Made by a program: the position numbers and the translations under genes. A DNA stretch of 64,000 nucleotides from Lepidurus packardi (taxonomy: Eukaryota; Arthropoda; Branchiopoda; Notostraca; Triopsidae): positions 8,080,565-8,144,564 of the forward strand of contig JAKZAN010000001.1 in NCBI GenBank assembly GCA_023053545.1. Reading direction: 5' to 3'. Below are positions 1 through 12,118 of this stretch, piece by piece (positions within the stretch are counted from its first letter, which is position 1; the number at the start of each line of letters is the position of its first letter). The notes beneath the pieces are model-generated. The model was not told the origin of the DNA. It did no database searches and worked only from the letters and a program-made list of their open reading frames with translations.

Positions 1-655
1 CGTAATTTAAATCTATTGCTTTAAACTATGTGAGCTTAAAATAAAAGATGAATTAACTAGGTCAAAGCACAACACGTATACACATTATAGACTATTTCGC
101 GTTACCCAGGTTGCACCACGAGGTGGCAGTCTATTGTGCATACATAGGTGTTTTATAGTATACAGGTTTAACCCCATATACTATAAAATACCCATGTATG
201 TGTATGTGTTGTTATGACTATGTATGTCTATATACGAGTTATCCATTACATTGGTACTTTACAACTATTCCTAAATGTTACTAACTTTTGCAAGTTTAGT
301 ATTTTTCTTAACACGTAGTGTAAGACTTATTACCAAAAAATAGCATAGGCATTTTTCCAAAAACACTTTCAAATGCGCGCGTTGCCATAGGACCCTACGT
401 CAGCCCAAAACTCCCTAGAGTGCCCGAGAGAAAGGTCACCAGTCCCCCGTTTTGTGAATGTTTTGTTCTCTTTTCGAACCCTTTTTGTTGTAGATTTGGA
501 ATGCCTACTTCTGGGGTAGGATGGGCAAGTCTGTGAATCCATCCCTTCTATGTTCCTTGTTACCCCCACATCCTCTTGAGACCGAGAAAGTCGTCTAAAT
601 CCCTTTACATTGGAAGATACCCCAGATACCATACCGTGAAAACCTTTATACTGTG
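1..655. mobile_element. hAT-like MITE, right part (copy A, cut by window edge)
   Basis: Positions 1-300 are nearly identical to about 20071-20370, and 370-655 match 20400-20681. The right terminus ends at 655 with CTTTATACTGTG, the reverse complement of the left terminus of the complete copies. The left terminus lies outside the window. The minus-strand frame at 369-680 is open but matches no transposase I know, so this is a non-autonomous copy. The 8 bases after the end, GTATGGAC, would be its target duplication and cannot be checked here. Confidence 0.75.
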
Positions 656-688
656 GTATGGACCCTGAAGTCTTCAGCAAGTCGCGAC

Positions 689-1260
689 AGCGAGGCGACT
701 AAAGCATTGGTCGAGCTACTGAAGCAACAGGAAATGAAGTGTGCTTTGAAGAGCAAAGGGAAAGCGGGCAGACTTTATACCCAAAACTTGCAAAAAAAGG
801 GCTTTAATCTTGGTCTGAATCCAAGCATCTAAGTGAAAGACAAGTGATAAAACTTAAAAAGATCTTTTAATGCTTGGAACGACAATGCGAAGAAAACGGG
901 TAGCACGGCAATAAAGCAGACTAGATTTTATGACGAAATATTTTATATAACTGGTGACGATGATTTAGTCAGTCCCAAGGTACTTTTCGGTAAAAAAAAA
1001 AAAAAAAAACAGCCAAAACTTTGCTTGAGTCCTCAAAAAAAAGACAGAAATATGTATTGACAAGGATACCTGGGAAAGTGAGAATTCCATCACAAGAACG
1101 CCCTCTCCAAGTGTGATACCTGGAAAGAGGAAATATGTGAGTTTCGTAACAAAATGGTGAATGACCTGTAAGCCAAGACGGCTCAAAATGATAGCATGCT
1201 AAAGCTGATGGAGCGGTTGGTATCAGTTGAAGAAGAAAGAAACAACAGGGAAAGGGGAGG
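689..1260 (+). pseudogene. Decayed Myb/SANT-like DNA-binding protein remnant
   Basis: Frame 1 from 689 reads as a Myb/SANT-like domain of the kind found in transposon-associated and zeste-like proteins. It starts ATKALVELLKQ, continues with an LxKKGFNL stretch, then VKDK, NLKRSFNAWNDNAKKTG and FYDEI. Three in-frame stops break it (TAA 830-832, TGA 845-847, TAA 848-850). After 990 other frames show an acidic and basic coiled-coil-like stretch (1121-1260, including LKLMERLVSVEEERNNRE), which fits the C-terminal half of such proteins. It has no usable start. PIF/Harbinger elements carry a Myb-like second gene, so this may come from one, but that is inference. It starts 34 bp after the end of MITE copy A. 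Confidence 0.55.
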
Positions 1261-2777
1261 TTATCTGAAAACAAGGAAAAGCAGGGAAGAAAGCGACATC
1301 ACAGCAGTGATGAAGATATGTGTTGATAATTTAATCTTTTTCGTTCACTATTGCATCAATATTCACCTCACAAAAAGCGCCTTCGTTTTGCATACATAAA
1401 TTGCAGTACAACAAGCACCTAGAACATAGGGGATGAACTCTATTTTTGTATCGACAAGAAGAAGCTTGCGAATTTCTCGTCTTGTCGAGCTGCTTTTGTA
1501 GGGTGTCATAACCCAGGGTAAACAGTTTAAGCTGAGTCACCCAGTACATGTAACGTGAATCAGGAAAATTAGATAATGTGTTTTCTGAAGTTTGTCTAAA
1601 AATGTCTGAATTTCATGGAGGCCGATGAAGAAGAAAGAGAAGTAGTAAAGAAATTGCTTTCAAGAAACCAATTCGATTACGTAAAGCTCTCCTCATTACA
1701 CTGCTACAAACCGTTTTATTTGGTATGACGCGCTGCGCGTCCAATGCTCGTCCTAAATAAAACGAATTTAGCGCCTGACGCGGACGTTTCTCACTGACGC
1801 GGTAGGACGCGACTGTAGCAAATAAAACGCAGCTCAGGACGTACGAGGACTTTTTGCATTCAGAGAGTTATTTTGAAGAAAGAGTATTGTCGCAAGTGAC
1901 GTAAGTAAAGAGCAAACTGCGCTATAGAATTGAGATTAAAATACTTGACGCAGTTGTTAGAATTAAGTCGTACCTTTCCAGTAGAATTTATGTTGTAAGG
2001 AATTTCAAGTGACGGCTGCAATGCTTCAGTACTTACGCAACAATATGTACGACGATACAACGAAGATGATACAACGTACAGCATATAACGAAGATGAAGT
2101 TGATGTTGAAGACTTGACGATTTTGGCACACTTCGAATAGTATTTCTTTTTTTTAACGCTATAGTACTTACTGCCCATGTATAGAATCATTTGTTTTTCC
2201 TGCATGTAATATGTATAAATGTTTTGGTTAACTTGCTCTGCCTGTATTTCTGCCTTTTGCTAACCCAGAAAGGCCCTCACTTGTAATAATCTGAAATTAA
2301 TCTCTTTAGCGTGCAATTTTGATTTTAATGCACACATGCCAAAAGCAAATTCGTGTAGGTTTCAGTTCCGTAAAATAATGATCTCCTTGTGTTAATAAAA
2401 TAACGTAATCAAATGTGGTATTATTGAGTCGGGGTTTGTATTCTATTTGCTTAACGAGTATAAGTATAACTTTAGTACAGGTATAACTTTAATCCGAAAG
2501 ATTTTTTCAACATTAATTTAATAGGAAACTAGGTCGCATTGTTATCGCAGAAGTTTTCCGAAATATAGTGGAGTAATTGCTTTAAAACTTTGAAGTTTAA
2601 GCACTTTAAAAAAAATTGGTTTGTTTGGAAGGCCGGTGGTTTTTCGGTTTGTTTTTCAGGTTACTTTGGTTTACTGACTCAGAAAAAATCGGGCAACCCT
2701 GGTCTGCAGTGCAGTTGCTAGTTTGCGGTGGTGGCGGAAGGTAACTGGAAAACGAAATCATTTTATTTTTGTGAAAA
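991..2777. other. Intergenic region upstream of ACAD9
   Basis: Beyond the Myb-like remnant (ending near 1260) I see no gene here. Short open frames lack family similarity. Around 1710-1840 there is a small GC-rich island with repeated TGACGCG-type words between two AAATAAAACG-like pieces, partly inverted. The last 200 bp before 2778 would hold the ACAD9 promoter; no TATA box stands out. Confidence 0.5.
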
Positions 2778-5124
2778 ATGAGGGTTTATTTATCAAAGTG
2801 CCACCCTAAATTAAGGCTTTATTTATCAAAATATTCCTTGTTAGTAAATAGAAATGAAGTGGTGAACTATGCATCCTTTTCTTGTAGTTCGCGTGGATAT
2901 TCCACCGAAGTAAGTTACACAAATCCGAAAGCAAACTACAAATGTGGAAAGCTTTTTTTTTTTTTATCAGAATTACTTATTTTATAGTGAAAATAAGACT
3001 GTCCTTTAATTACTTATTGTATTTAACTCATAGGTGACGGAGAGGAAGGAGGCAACAAAGTCCTTATCTCAAGCCTCGACAAAACTTGATAGACCCCCTT
3101 TTGGCAAGAATCTGTTTTTGGGCAAATTCGACACAAATGTCTTGGCATATCCTGAAGTGTTGGACCGGGATCGTTTACAAACGCTGGATGATATGGTAAA
3201 CCCCTTAGAACGATTCTTTGAGGAAAAAGTAGACCATAGAAAAATTGACAGCGAAGCAAAAATCCCAGACGACGTCATGCAGGGACTGAAAGATTTGGGA
3301 TTATTTGGTCAAATGATCTCAACTGACCATGGAGGCCTGGGTTTGAACAATACTGAATATGCAAGGCTGGGGGAAATAATTGCCTTAGACGGGTCTATTG
3401 CAGTTACCCTAGCAGCCCACCAAGCTATTGGGCTGAAAGTAACTTGAAACCTATCTCTTCGTTTAACGTTCTTATTTTAGTCCCTTATAGGGAATTTTGA
3501 TCGTCGGCACTGAAGAGCAGAAGGAAAAATATCTCCCAAGATTGGCCACAGGTGAGTGGTTGGCAGCTTTTGCGTTAACAGAGCCTGGAAGTGGCTCAGA
3601 TGCTGCTTCAGTTACTTCACGTGCTGTACAAGACGAGGATGGCAACTGGATCTTAAACGGTTCCAAAATTTGGATTTCCAATGGAGGCTGGGCTAACTTG
3701 TTCACTGTGTTCGCCAAAACAAATGTATGCACAATTCTTGCCGTACAATGGAGCTTCTTTTAATCTCGCTTTATCTCTCTCTTTCACCAGGTTATCAATT
3801 CTCGTGGGGAGCCTGAAGACAAAATTACAGCATTCATTGTCGAACGACAGTTTGGTGGAGTTACCCACGGTAACCCTGAAGATAAACTGGGCATTCGAGG
3901 TTCGAATACAACCCAGGTTTTCTTTGAGAATACCAAAATTCCAGCCGACAATGTATTGGGCGAAGTGGGGGGCGGATTCAAAGTAGCGTTGAATATTCTG
4001 AATTCTGGGAGATTCAGCATGGGAAGTTCAGGAGCTGGTAAATTAAACGTTTTTTATGTAGGCAGTTAATTAGTTTAAACAGGAATTATGAAGAAAATGA
4101 TGGGCTGGGTCATCACTCACGTAAACGATAGACAACAGTTCGGCAAACCATTACGCGAGTTCGAATTAGTACAACAGAAGCTAGGGAAAATGGCAATTCA
4201 GACCTATGCTATGGAAAGCATGGCATATTTAACAGCAGGAATGCTGGATACCTATGCAGAGCCTGACTGTGCCATGGAAGCAGCCATGGTTAAGATTTTT
4301 TCGTCAGAGGCGGTTTGGAAAGGAGCGTCAGAATGCTTGCAACTTTTGGGAGGCCTTGGTTACATGAAAGATTATGCTTATGAGCGTATTTTGCGTGATT
4401 CTCGCATTATGCTAATCTTTGAGGGCACAAATGAAATCCTTCGAGTACTAGTCTCCCTTCTAGGTAAGTTGTGTTTAACTTGAGTTAGGAAATTACATTC
4501 AAAACTTTATCCTCATAGGTGTGCAATTTGCCGGGAATGCGTTGAAAGAAATGGTAGTCAAACTTCGAAATCCCCTTTTTCACCCTTCGTTTATCTGGAG
4601 CGAACTATGGAACCGAAGACGTCAGATGCAAGACAAGCCAGCCCTAACCCTCAGATTATACGAGTATTTGCATCCTTCGTTAACTCCATATGCCAATGAA
4701 TTGGAATACTGTGTCCTACGATTGCAATACGCCACGCAGATCGTCCTAACTCGCCATGGACGTAACGTTGTAGATAAGCAATTCGAATTGGCAAGATTAG
4801 CAGATATTGCCATCACCATTTACGGTATGACCGCTGTATTATCCCGTTCATCTCGAGCTTACTGCATTGGACTTCGCCACGCTGATCAGGAAGTAAGAAC
4901 AAAGTTTTGATAAGAATTTTAAGCAGAAAAAATAATTCGCTCCTTTTCTCAAGATGCAAATGGCCAGAACTTTCTGTTTGGATGGAGTAGCCAAAGTGAG
5001 ACGCCTGGTTTCAGAGTTGCAGAGCGGTGAAGAAACAACGGACGGTATGTTGAAGGACATTGCTAAAAACATGTGTGACAATGGTGGATTTTGCGCATCA
5101 CACCCTTTGACTCGCAATTTTTAA
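2778..5124 (+). CDS. ACAD9: Acyl-CoA dehydrogenase family member 9 (mitochondrial), ACAD9
   Basis: Exons: 2778-2909, 3034-3438, 3491-3724, 3791-4037, 4083-4463, 4519-4892, 4954-5124; 647 residues (human ACAD9 621). The first exon is basic and Ser/Tyr-rich without acidic clusters, as expected of a mitochondrial targeting peptide. The dehydrogenase core follows, with [12 protein letters not shown] (FAD/substrate loop), [31 protein letters not shown] and [10 protein letters not shown], whose Glu is the family's catalytic base. The C-terminal extension shared with VLCAD is present. I chose ACAD9 over ACADVL because [34 protein letters not shown] and the CASHPL end are closer to ACAD9. The family binds FAD, oxidises long-chain acyl-CoA and, as ACAD9, acts in complex I assembly at the inner mitochondrial membrane. 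The start is the first Met of the exon. The gene is convergent with RPL18A, 115 bp away. Confidence 0.9.
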
Positions 5125-5239
5125 GAAAAAAGCTTGTGAAACTTAATAGGTGTATAATGTTATGGGAAAATAAGAATGATTTGTAGGCCACAAAATTGTA
5201 TTTGATGCTTCGGTTTTGTACAACTTTTTGAGTGCATCT

Positions 5240-6477
5240 TTAACCGAAGTAAGTCCTAGGTTTGCGGTAGGACAATTGTGGCATGCAAATAGTCCTGGCA
5301 CGGTGAGCCAGTGGGAATCGGATCTCCGGATCTAGGAATTGCTTGATGTGAGGGCGACGGACCTTGTCAGCTTCCACAGTTTCTACGCGGATGATCTAGG
5401 AATCATAAAGAGTTTAGATGAGTATGAAACTTGTTAGATAACGATTATTATTTATAATTTGAATTTAACGCATGTATCCAACTGGATTCACTTCCATTCT
5501 CAACGAGGTAATCATGGAAGGCGACCAGAGGAGAATTTGTTATTGCCAACTTTTCCATACGCACACATTCCATTTAAGGCATGATGGTAGAGGAAGCCGG
5601 CGATGATAATCAAGATTTAAAAGTATCAATTACCTGGATAGCATGGGCCCTGGCTCTATGACGAGCACCCATATCACGATAGCATTGAGTAACAGCGAGA
5701 GAAACAGTTAAGTCACGGTACTCTCGGTACATGTTATGGGTACCCGAGCGAGAGTCATAACGCAACCAGATGCCAAAGTTTTTCACCTTCAAGGGAGTCT
5801 TCTCATGGATCTAATAAAAAGAAAGCAAAGATATTACTATTACCAGTCTTTGAAAGACCAGGTAATATTTGTAAACTAATTCGTAACCAGTTAGATCATC
5901 AGAAGCCCTAACCGGGGATTAATTAACTTAGTTTTGCTATAGCAAACTCTTCTTGATTGATAGCCACAAAGTCAAGGTTAACAAATCTGTTTGAGTTGCA
6001 ATTTAGAAGTACAAAATTAAGTAAAGAGGCACAAGTAATATATACCTGTTGAATACTGACTATTTCACCAGTACCCTTCTTAAATTTGCGGAGCTGGCGC
6101 AAGAAGTACCAAAACCTAGACTTGGCCACAATGTGATCAGGGGCAAAGATCCTCATGCGGTACAGAGGCGGCGTGGGTTCTTTAGGTGTGGGCACCTTAC
6201 GCCCGATCACCTTGTATTCCTTCAACTATAATAAAAGAAATTACCACAACGGTTAGTTCAAAGGAAAAATAACATGTAACAAAAGATCAAGCATGGCAGC
6301 TAAAATTCATGCCGATGGGAAAAGCCGTTTTCGCCACATTAAACCACAAAAAGTTTAGAAAGTACATCGCACTTATTTCTAAAACTAACTAGTTATCAAT
6401 AAACTACAATCACCAAAGGCAAATATTAAAAATTTCTCTTTTTTCCCCGATTCACGTACCGTTCCCTTCGCCTTCAT
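5240..6477 (-). CDS. RPL18A: 60S ribosomal protein L18a (eL20)
   Basis: Minus-strand exons in reading order: 6460-6477, 6046-6225, 5634-5810, 5240-5395; 176 residues, the same as human RPL18A. The tiny first exon encodes MKAKGT. Later landmarks are [61 protein letters not shown] and RRPHIKQF. It is a structural component of the large cytosolic ribosomal subunit. The last residues (RKPRTYFG) differ from the human end but keep the basic, aromatic character. Upstream of the ATG on the minus strand a pyrimidine run (GTCTTTCC, near 6493-6500) could be a 5' TOP start, as expected for a ribosomal-protein mRNA; this is inference. The gene diverges from XPOT, with 537 bp between the two start codons. 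Confidence 0.95.
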
Positions 6478-7014
6478 CGTGATCTTTTTACCGGAAAGAC
6501 AACTTGAGGGTAGGGCTGCCAAGTATTCAACGAAAAATGTTTAAAAAAACAAAATTTAAACAAATCTATCCAGAAGTATTATTAGATTTGTTCTAATTAG
6601 CATAATAAAATCAAACCGTACAATTTGGATTTAATTTAAAATATTTTTGAATAATCAAAATCTAACTTGTAGTGTAGTTGGTAGCCCAATGCGTGGTCGG
6701 ATCTGTCAAAAGTTGATGCAACGTGGTCAGAGTAACAACATTCCATGCTTTTTCAGCATAATCAACTCTAAATACCACTTCACACCAGAACAGACGACAG
6801 ATGACATGCCACAGTGATTGTCAGTTATATTAGTAAATTCTGAGTGCTTGTGAATCAAGTTAGTTGTTAATTCTGCTCGCCAGTAAAAGGCACATTCCGC
6901 CACGTGCTATAACACATAAAATTACATATTTCTAGGAAATCCGCAGCTGTTATTTGTAAATGTCCTAGCATTTTTTAGAGTAACCAAAAGTTGGTGTACT
7001 CTGGGAGTCCTGGC
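6478..7014. promoter_or_regulatory. Shared intergenic region between RPL18A (-) and XPOT (+)
   Basis: This 537-bp spacer must hold both promoters because the genes diverge. I see no TATA box at a useful distance from either start. The RPL18A side has a pyrimidine-rich TOP-like stretch. The middle is AT-rich without recognisable repeats or coding frames. Confidence 0.4.
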
Positions 7015-10000
7015 ATGGATTTGGCATTGCTTACTTCCTTGGCGAATCCTTTGGATGGAGCTGGGCAAGCGAGGGTAATTTACTATTTAGAAGTTTAGTT
7101 AAATGGTTATGGAACGTTATTAAGTTATTCCATTAGGCTTTAGCGTATTTTGAGCAGCTGAAGGGATCTGATAATGGTTGGCAGCTGGCTGTCACTAGCA
7201 TTATCAAGGACTACGTGTTGTTAGATGACCAAGCCAAGTTTTTTGCGCTGCAAGTTATCGAGTGGTTCGCGAAACGACATTATGGGCTAGCTGACCCTAT
7301 TGCACAACAGTGCATGCGTGGTTTCCTTTCTCAGTACATTCAGATTTTGGTAAACGTAAATAAAAATGAATCTTTCGAACCAATTCGTGTCATTTAAAAT
7401 TTAGGTAAGTCAAGCGTCCCCAGACAAACCTTTCCTACGTAATAAAGCTGCACAAGTATTTGCCCTGGTCTGTGTGGTGGATTTTCCTGACCGTTGGCCA
7501 TCATTCTTTGCCGATTTACTGCGGACGTTGAATTTGGGAGCACGTGCTGTAGATTTATATCTAAGAGTTTTACTAGCCATTGACAGCGAAGTGGTCGATC
7601 GGGACATTTTACATAGTAAGGCGGAAACGGATCGCAATACCCGAATCAAGGATACTATGCGCGAGACTTGTGTTCAGCTATTAATAGACTCTTGGTACCA
7701 AATTTTGGTAAATCTCCTTCGTGTTTCTCAAGGGTTAATTTTATTTATTTATTTTTACGTTTTATAATGTAGACTCTTTATGAAAGTACTGAGCCTGAAT
7801 TGTTGGTCGATTGCTTAAACGTCGTGGGTTGCTATGTGTCTTGGATTGACGTGTCATTGGTTGCCAATGATCGATTCGTGCCGGTTTTAGTGCGGCTCTT
7901 ACAACACAGCCACGCCTCTACGTCCACCGGTGGGAGCAAAAGAGAAGCGGCTGCTGATTGTTTAGCAGAGCTTGTAAGCAAAGGGATGGAACCAATTACG
8001 AAACTCAAGCTCGTCGACTCGCTTTCGTCCGTTTTAGAAGCCAATAACGTATTTCAACTGCAAGATGTAAGTTCAGTGGGTGCTAAGTTCTGGTGTCGAC
8101 ATAGGTTCAGTAATGCTGCTTGTAGGAAGACGATTGCGACTACCTGATAAAGCTGGGGAAGCTTTTGAATGCCATGGGAACGCAATTGTGTATTTGTTGG
8201 ATGAAGCTTAAGAAAGGTGGAGATCGTGTCACCATCGCTCTAACTATGGCTTCTTTGCAACGCAAAGCTACTCTGGCGGTGCAGTTTCTAGCGCACTCGG
8301 ATGACGATGTTTCAGCTTCGGTATTGGATTACTTGAAAGAATACGTCCAAATGTTGAAGCAGAAAGGTTTGCTAGAGAGCGAGCAAAGTGAACAGTTGCG
8401 AGCCATGCTATACGTTTTGATGCGGAAGTTGCAGTATGATGAAAGCTTTGATTTCGATCACGATGGCGAAGAAGAAGCTACTTTCCTGGAATATCGGTAG
8501 ATTTGACTTAAAAGATTTCGAACATTTATTGTACATGTAATTTATTCGTGTAATAGGAAACAATTGAAAGTGCTTTTCGATAACATTGGTGGTTTAGACC
8601 GAGAGTTATTGCTGGGTCAAGTGCGTGCCATGGTTGAGGAAACCCTGACAAGGTGGCAAGAGTATACTGTACCGGCCCTGGAAGCGGCCATCATTCTACT
8701 CTATTGGTTGGGAGAAGCTTTGCCCGCTTCCCATGGAAATCATTTCTCTGGCGACCCTAGCAAAGCTTCCGTACTCCAGCCACTGATGTGCCTACTGGTA
8801 GGCAGCGGCATCAGTAACCATCCACATCCGGCCGTTGGGCTCCAGTTCCTGGAAACATGTGTTCGCTATGAGAAATTTTTTGCAGTGCAACCTCAATGGA
8901 TCCCTCAAACTCTGGCTGCCTTCATTGACCATCGAGGTTTGCACCATCCTTCTCCGAAAGTACGGTCTCGTGCTGCTTATTTATTCTCACGTTTTGTCCG
9001 GACACCCAATAAGTAAATAAGATTTTTTAATAGGCATAACAAGGTTTAGATTGTTTTATTTTTCTACAGAGGACAGTTAACCAGCTATACTGAAGACGTG
9101 TTGAGACAGTTGTCGGACTTGCTGGTGCCGAACATGTCAGATACAAGTTCCCATGGCATTTTGCTAACTACGGATGACCAATTATTTATTTTCGAAACGG
9201 CAGGCGTGTTAATCGTAAATGGCGACTTCCCGCCTGAGGTAAGATTTTGTGACGAGACGAGACTGGCAGGTTTTGCGCATATTTTTGTTTATTAGCAGAT
9301 TTATATGATTTCAATGAAGTCTTCTGCTTAAACAGGCTTTTACGTACTGTAGATGCCGCTTATTGTAATCACCTTATCAAGTGAATAGTGATTCCACAGT
9401 ATAAAGGTTTACACAGTAGGATAACAAGTAGGGTTTTACGACCTACTTTCTCGGTCTCAGGAGGATGCGGCGGTACTAAGGAACATAAAAGGAGATGGAT
9501 ACACAGACTTGCAATCGTACCATCAAGTAGGCATGCACTGTGCTGAGCAAAAAATCTACACCGAGCTAAGTACAGAGGTCTAACTAACCCTCTCGAGGCT
9601 GATTTCCCTTCAGTGAAGCTAAAGCAGCCTAAAGAAGCTTAATTAGACCTCTGGTTTGCTCGGTAGAGATTTTTTGCTCAGCGTAGTACTAGAATAAGGG
9701 TTCGTAAAGTGAACAAAACATTCGCAAAATACGGGACTGGTGATCTTTCTCGCGGGTACTCTTAAGGAATTTTGGATTGACCTAAGATCCTACCTGCATT
9801 GCGTTTTGTAAGCGGTCGTGACCTATTTTGCACTGCACTGGGAGGTTTTAAAATATACCCTTTCATATTATGACCTTTTCCCTGAATGTACTCCGGGGAC
9901 CGAGAAAGTCTGCCCGAAACCTTTTACAAGATACCTTTGTTATCGTACTGTGTAGATCTTTATACTGTGATTGGTTCTATTAACGTAGTTTCTAATAACC

Positions 10001-12043
10001 GAACATGGGTTACTTGGCTTGTTTAAACCGAAGAAACAAAGCATCGTCTACTTTTTGACAGTTTCCCACACGTTTCCTCTTGTAGATTCACCACTATGTG
10101 TAGATACCCACTATCGTTTATTTCGTAACGATTTTTCAACATTTGATAGAGGTGATTGAGGAATACCTAATTTAACGACCGCTTCCCTTTGTAGCAAACC
10201 TTCCAATTCAACTTGTCATAAGTTTCAATGCGTCGCAACTTCTCTTTTATATTTAAATCAACTCTTTTTCTTGTTGGTCGCCATTTTTATATAACCACGT
10301 ATATAAAGCACAACTAACACTGTGCCTTTGAAGCCTACTGCTACGCTTAGGTAGTATTCTCAACACGATACCCCTTCTAATAATCCCAATCAGTTAAAGG
10401 AACTGGTCATTCAATTGAATAACCTGCTCATTTAATTGACTGGGGAATTTTGAAGGATTTTTCCTCTAAGCGTAGTAGTAGGCTGGAAATTACAAGATTG
10501 TTCAAAACGACATAAAAGCAATGTCGTTGGTCAGTATGCAGAGTTCAAGAAGCAATCACTACTGTAGTTTCGTTACTGTGCATGTGAAGATTCTTTTCAA
10601 ATTGATTCTAATATCCGAAAGTGTGATTCTAATAACCGGTTAAAATGCTATGAATTTTATCATTTTGAATCGGTCCTTTAAAATTGAATTCCGTAAAGCA
10701 ACTGATTCTAATAACCAGTGATCACAATAAGCGACAACTTCTGTATATGTAAACAGGGTTTTACATCTAACATTTATTAATATTAACACGTTATTCTTAG
10801 GATTTATCAGCATTAACATTTATTCTTACCTTTTATTTTCTGTAGAGGAAGCACATGTTGATGCAAAACCTGTTGTCTCCTGTATTAGACCGGTTCATGG
10901 TCTTGCTCGAAGATGGTATGGGTAATGCCACGCTGAACCCGAATCTGGGAGCACCATTAAGCCATTCGATTTCTTGCGTAGCGTGGGCGTCTAAAGCCTT
11001 CTCCAATCATTCTACCATTCAGTCCTCTGGTTGTTTGCAAGTCTACCTAGATGCTTTGGAAGTCTTTTTGAGATCAGGCCAATTGCCAGAGACATTAGCT
11101 GAAGTTCAAGCAGGGCTCCGTCAATTCCTCCATCGGATGGTTGTGTGTTTAGGTAACGAATTACTACCCTTCATCGGTCCAGCTTCCCAAGTCTTGTTAA
11201 AGGCTCAAGACTTCCAAGCTTTGTCTGAGTACATACCTCTAATCAACCAGATAATCTCGAAATATAAAGTGAGTCATTTACTTTTAGAAATCTTGTGAAA
11301 CTTAAATTCCTTTTTCTTCTAGAAAACCGTAGGCGGATTTTTGACTCAAGCCTTCGTCCCAATCGTCTCAGCCTTGTTTTCAGCCCAGGCAGGACTCGTG
11401 GACGAAGGCGACGAAGAAGCGCGCTTGGAAAAGCAGTCTCTGCAGCGATCCTACTTCTCCTTGATCTCCGCTTTGTTGGCCCATGGTTTAGCAGAAGTAT
11501 TGACTGTCCAGGACCCGGAAACGTTACAACGCGTGCTATTGTCCATCATCCAAGGCGCGGTGGACGGGCCTGATCCAGTAGCCCAGCGCTCAGCCTTTTC
11601 CATCTTAAAAAGGCTGGTGGATTTGTGGGGTGGGAAAGAGGGACCAGTGGGCTTTCGAGAGTTTATGTACGCTCGCGTGGTGCCTGCATGTTTTCTTGCG
11701 CCTTTACGGGATACCTTTGACTTGGCGGACGCTCAGACGACGCTGGCGTTAAGCGAAAGTGCGCTTTGTTTGAGAGCCATTTACGAGAAATGGGTAAAAT
11801 TTATAGAAATGGTGTTAAATTTGTCGCTTATTTTCATTGCAGTCTGTTTGTTTTGTATTGGGATGTAAACTTATTGGGTTTCTGGTTTAGGGAGAGGAAT
11901 TACTGGAGTTTTTGCAGCGTCAGTATCTTCCCAGTTTGGAAGTCCCACCGGAAAGAGCAGTGGAGTATTGTGCCGCCCTCAAAGCTGACTTGAAAACTTT
12001 CAAAACCTTCAATCGACTGTTTTTCCAGCAAGCTCGACCTTAA
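7015..12043 (+). CDS. XPOT: Exportin-T, nuclear tRNA export receptor
   Basis: Exons: 7015-7074, 7137-7349, 7405-7707, 7773-8066, 8126-8496, 8557-9012, 9070-9238, 10846-11268, 11323-11793, 11891-12043; 970 residues (human 962). It is an importin-beta-type HEAT-repeat karyopherin that binds mature tRNA with RanGTP and carries it out of the nucleus. The whole length aligns with the family. Landmarks are RALAYFEQLK near the N-terminus, RNKAAQVFAL, VDLYLRVLLAIDSEVVDRD, GCYVSWIDVSLVANDRF, EYRKQLKVLFD, AHRGL-like FIDHRGLHHPSPKVRSR, DDQLFIFETAGVLIVN, IIQGAVDGPDPVAQ and VVPACFLAPLRDTFDLADAQ. All introns are 51-110 bp except the seventh (9239-10845, 1,607 bp), which is swollen by transposons. Nothing coding is broken. 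Confidence 0.97.
9395..9969. mobile_element. hAT-like MITE copy B in XPOT intron 7
   Basis: The ends are CACAGTATAAAGGTTTACAC at 9395 and its near inverse ending CTTTATACTGTG at 9969 (about 28 of 31 terminal bases pair). The flanking octamers AGTGATTC (9387-9394) and ATTGGTTC (9970-9977) agree at 6 of 8 positions, so they are probably a decayed 8-bp target duplication. The body (for example GGAACATAAAAGG and ACTGGTGATCTTTCTCGCG) is the reverse orientation of copy A. It is interrupted by another small element at 9537-9688. Confidence 0.8.
9537..9688. mobile_element. Small fold-back MITE nested in copy B
   Basis: A 152-bp element whose left arm (CTGAGCAAAAAATCTACACC from about 9543) is inverted in the right arm (GGTAGAGATTTTTTGCTCAG, ending about 9681). 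The uninterrupted family sequence in copy A joins across this point, which shows that it is an insertion. It encodes nothing. Confidence 0.75.
10318..10490. mobile_element. MITE family 2, copy 1 (XPOT intron 7)
   Basis: About 173 bp with inverted ends containing GCCTACTGCTACGCTTAGG and CTAAGCGTAGTAGTAGGC. The reverse complement matches 58652-58822 over its full length, so this is a dispersed, short, non-coding inverted-repeat element. Confidence 0.75.
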
Positions 12044-12118
12044 AGACAACCAGAGCTATATTGTCAGTTTCCATCCGTTTATTCAACTAAGTCTCGTCAA
12101 AAAAGGGAGGGAGAAGCG

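Noticed and set aside
2778..5124. Calling this gene ACADVL
   Set aside because: VLCAD shares the layout, but the residues around [20 protein letters not shown] and the C-terminus agree better with ACAD9.
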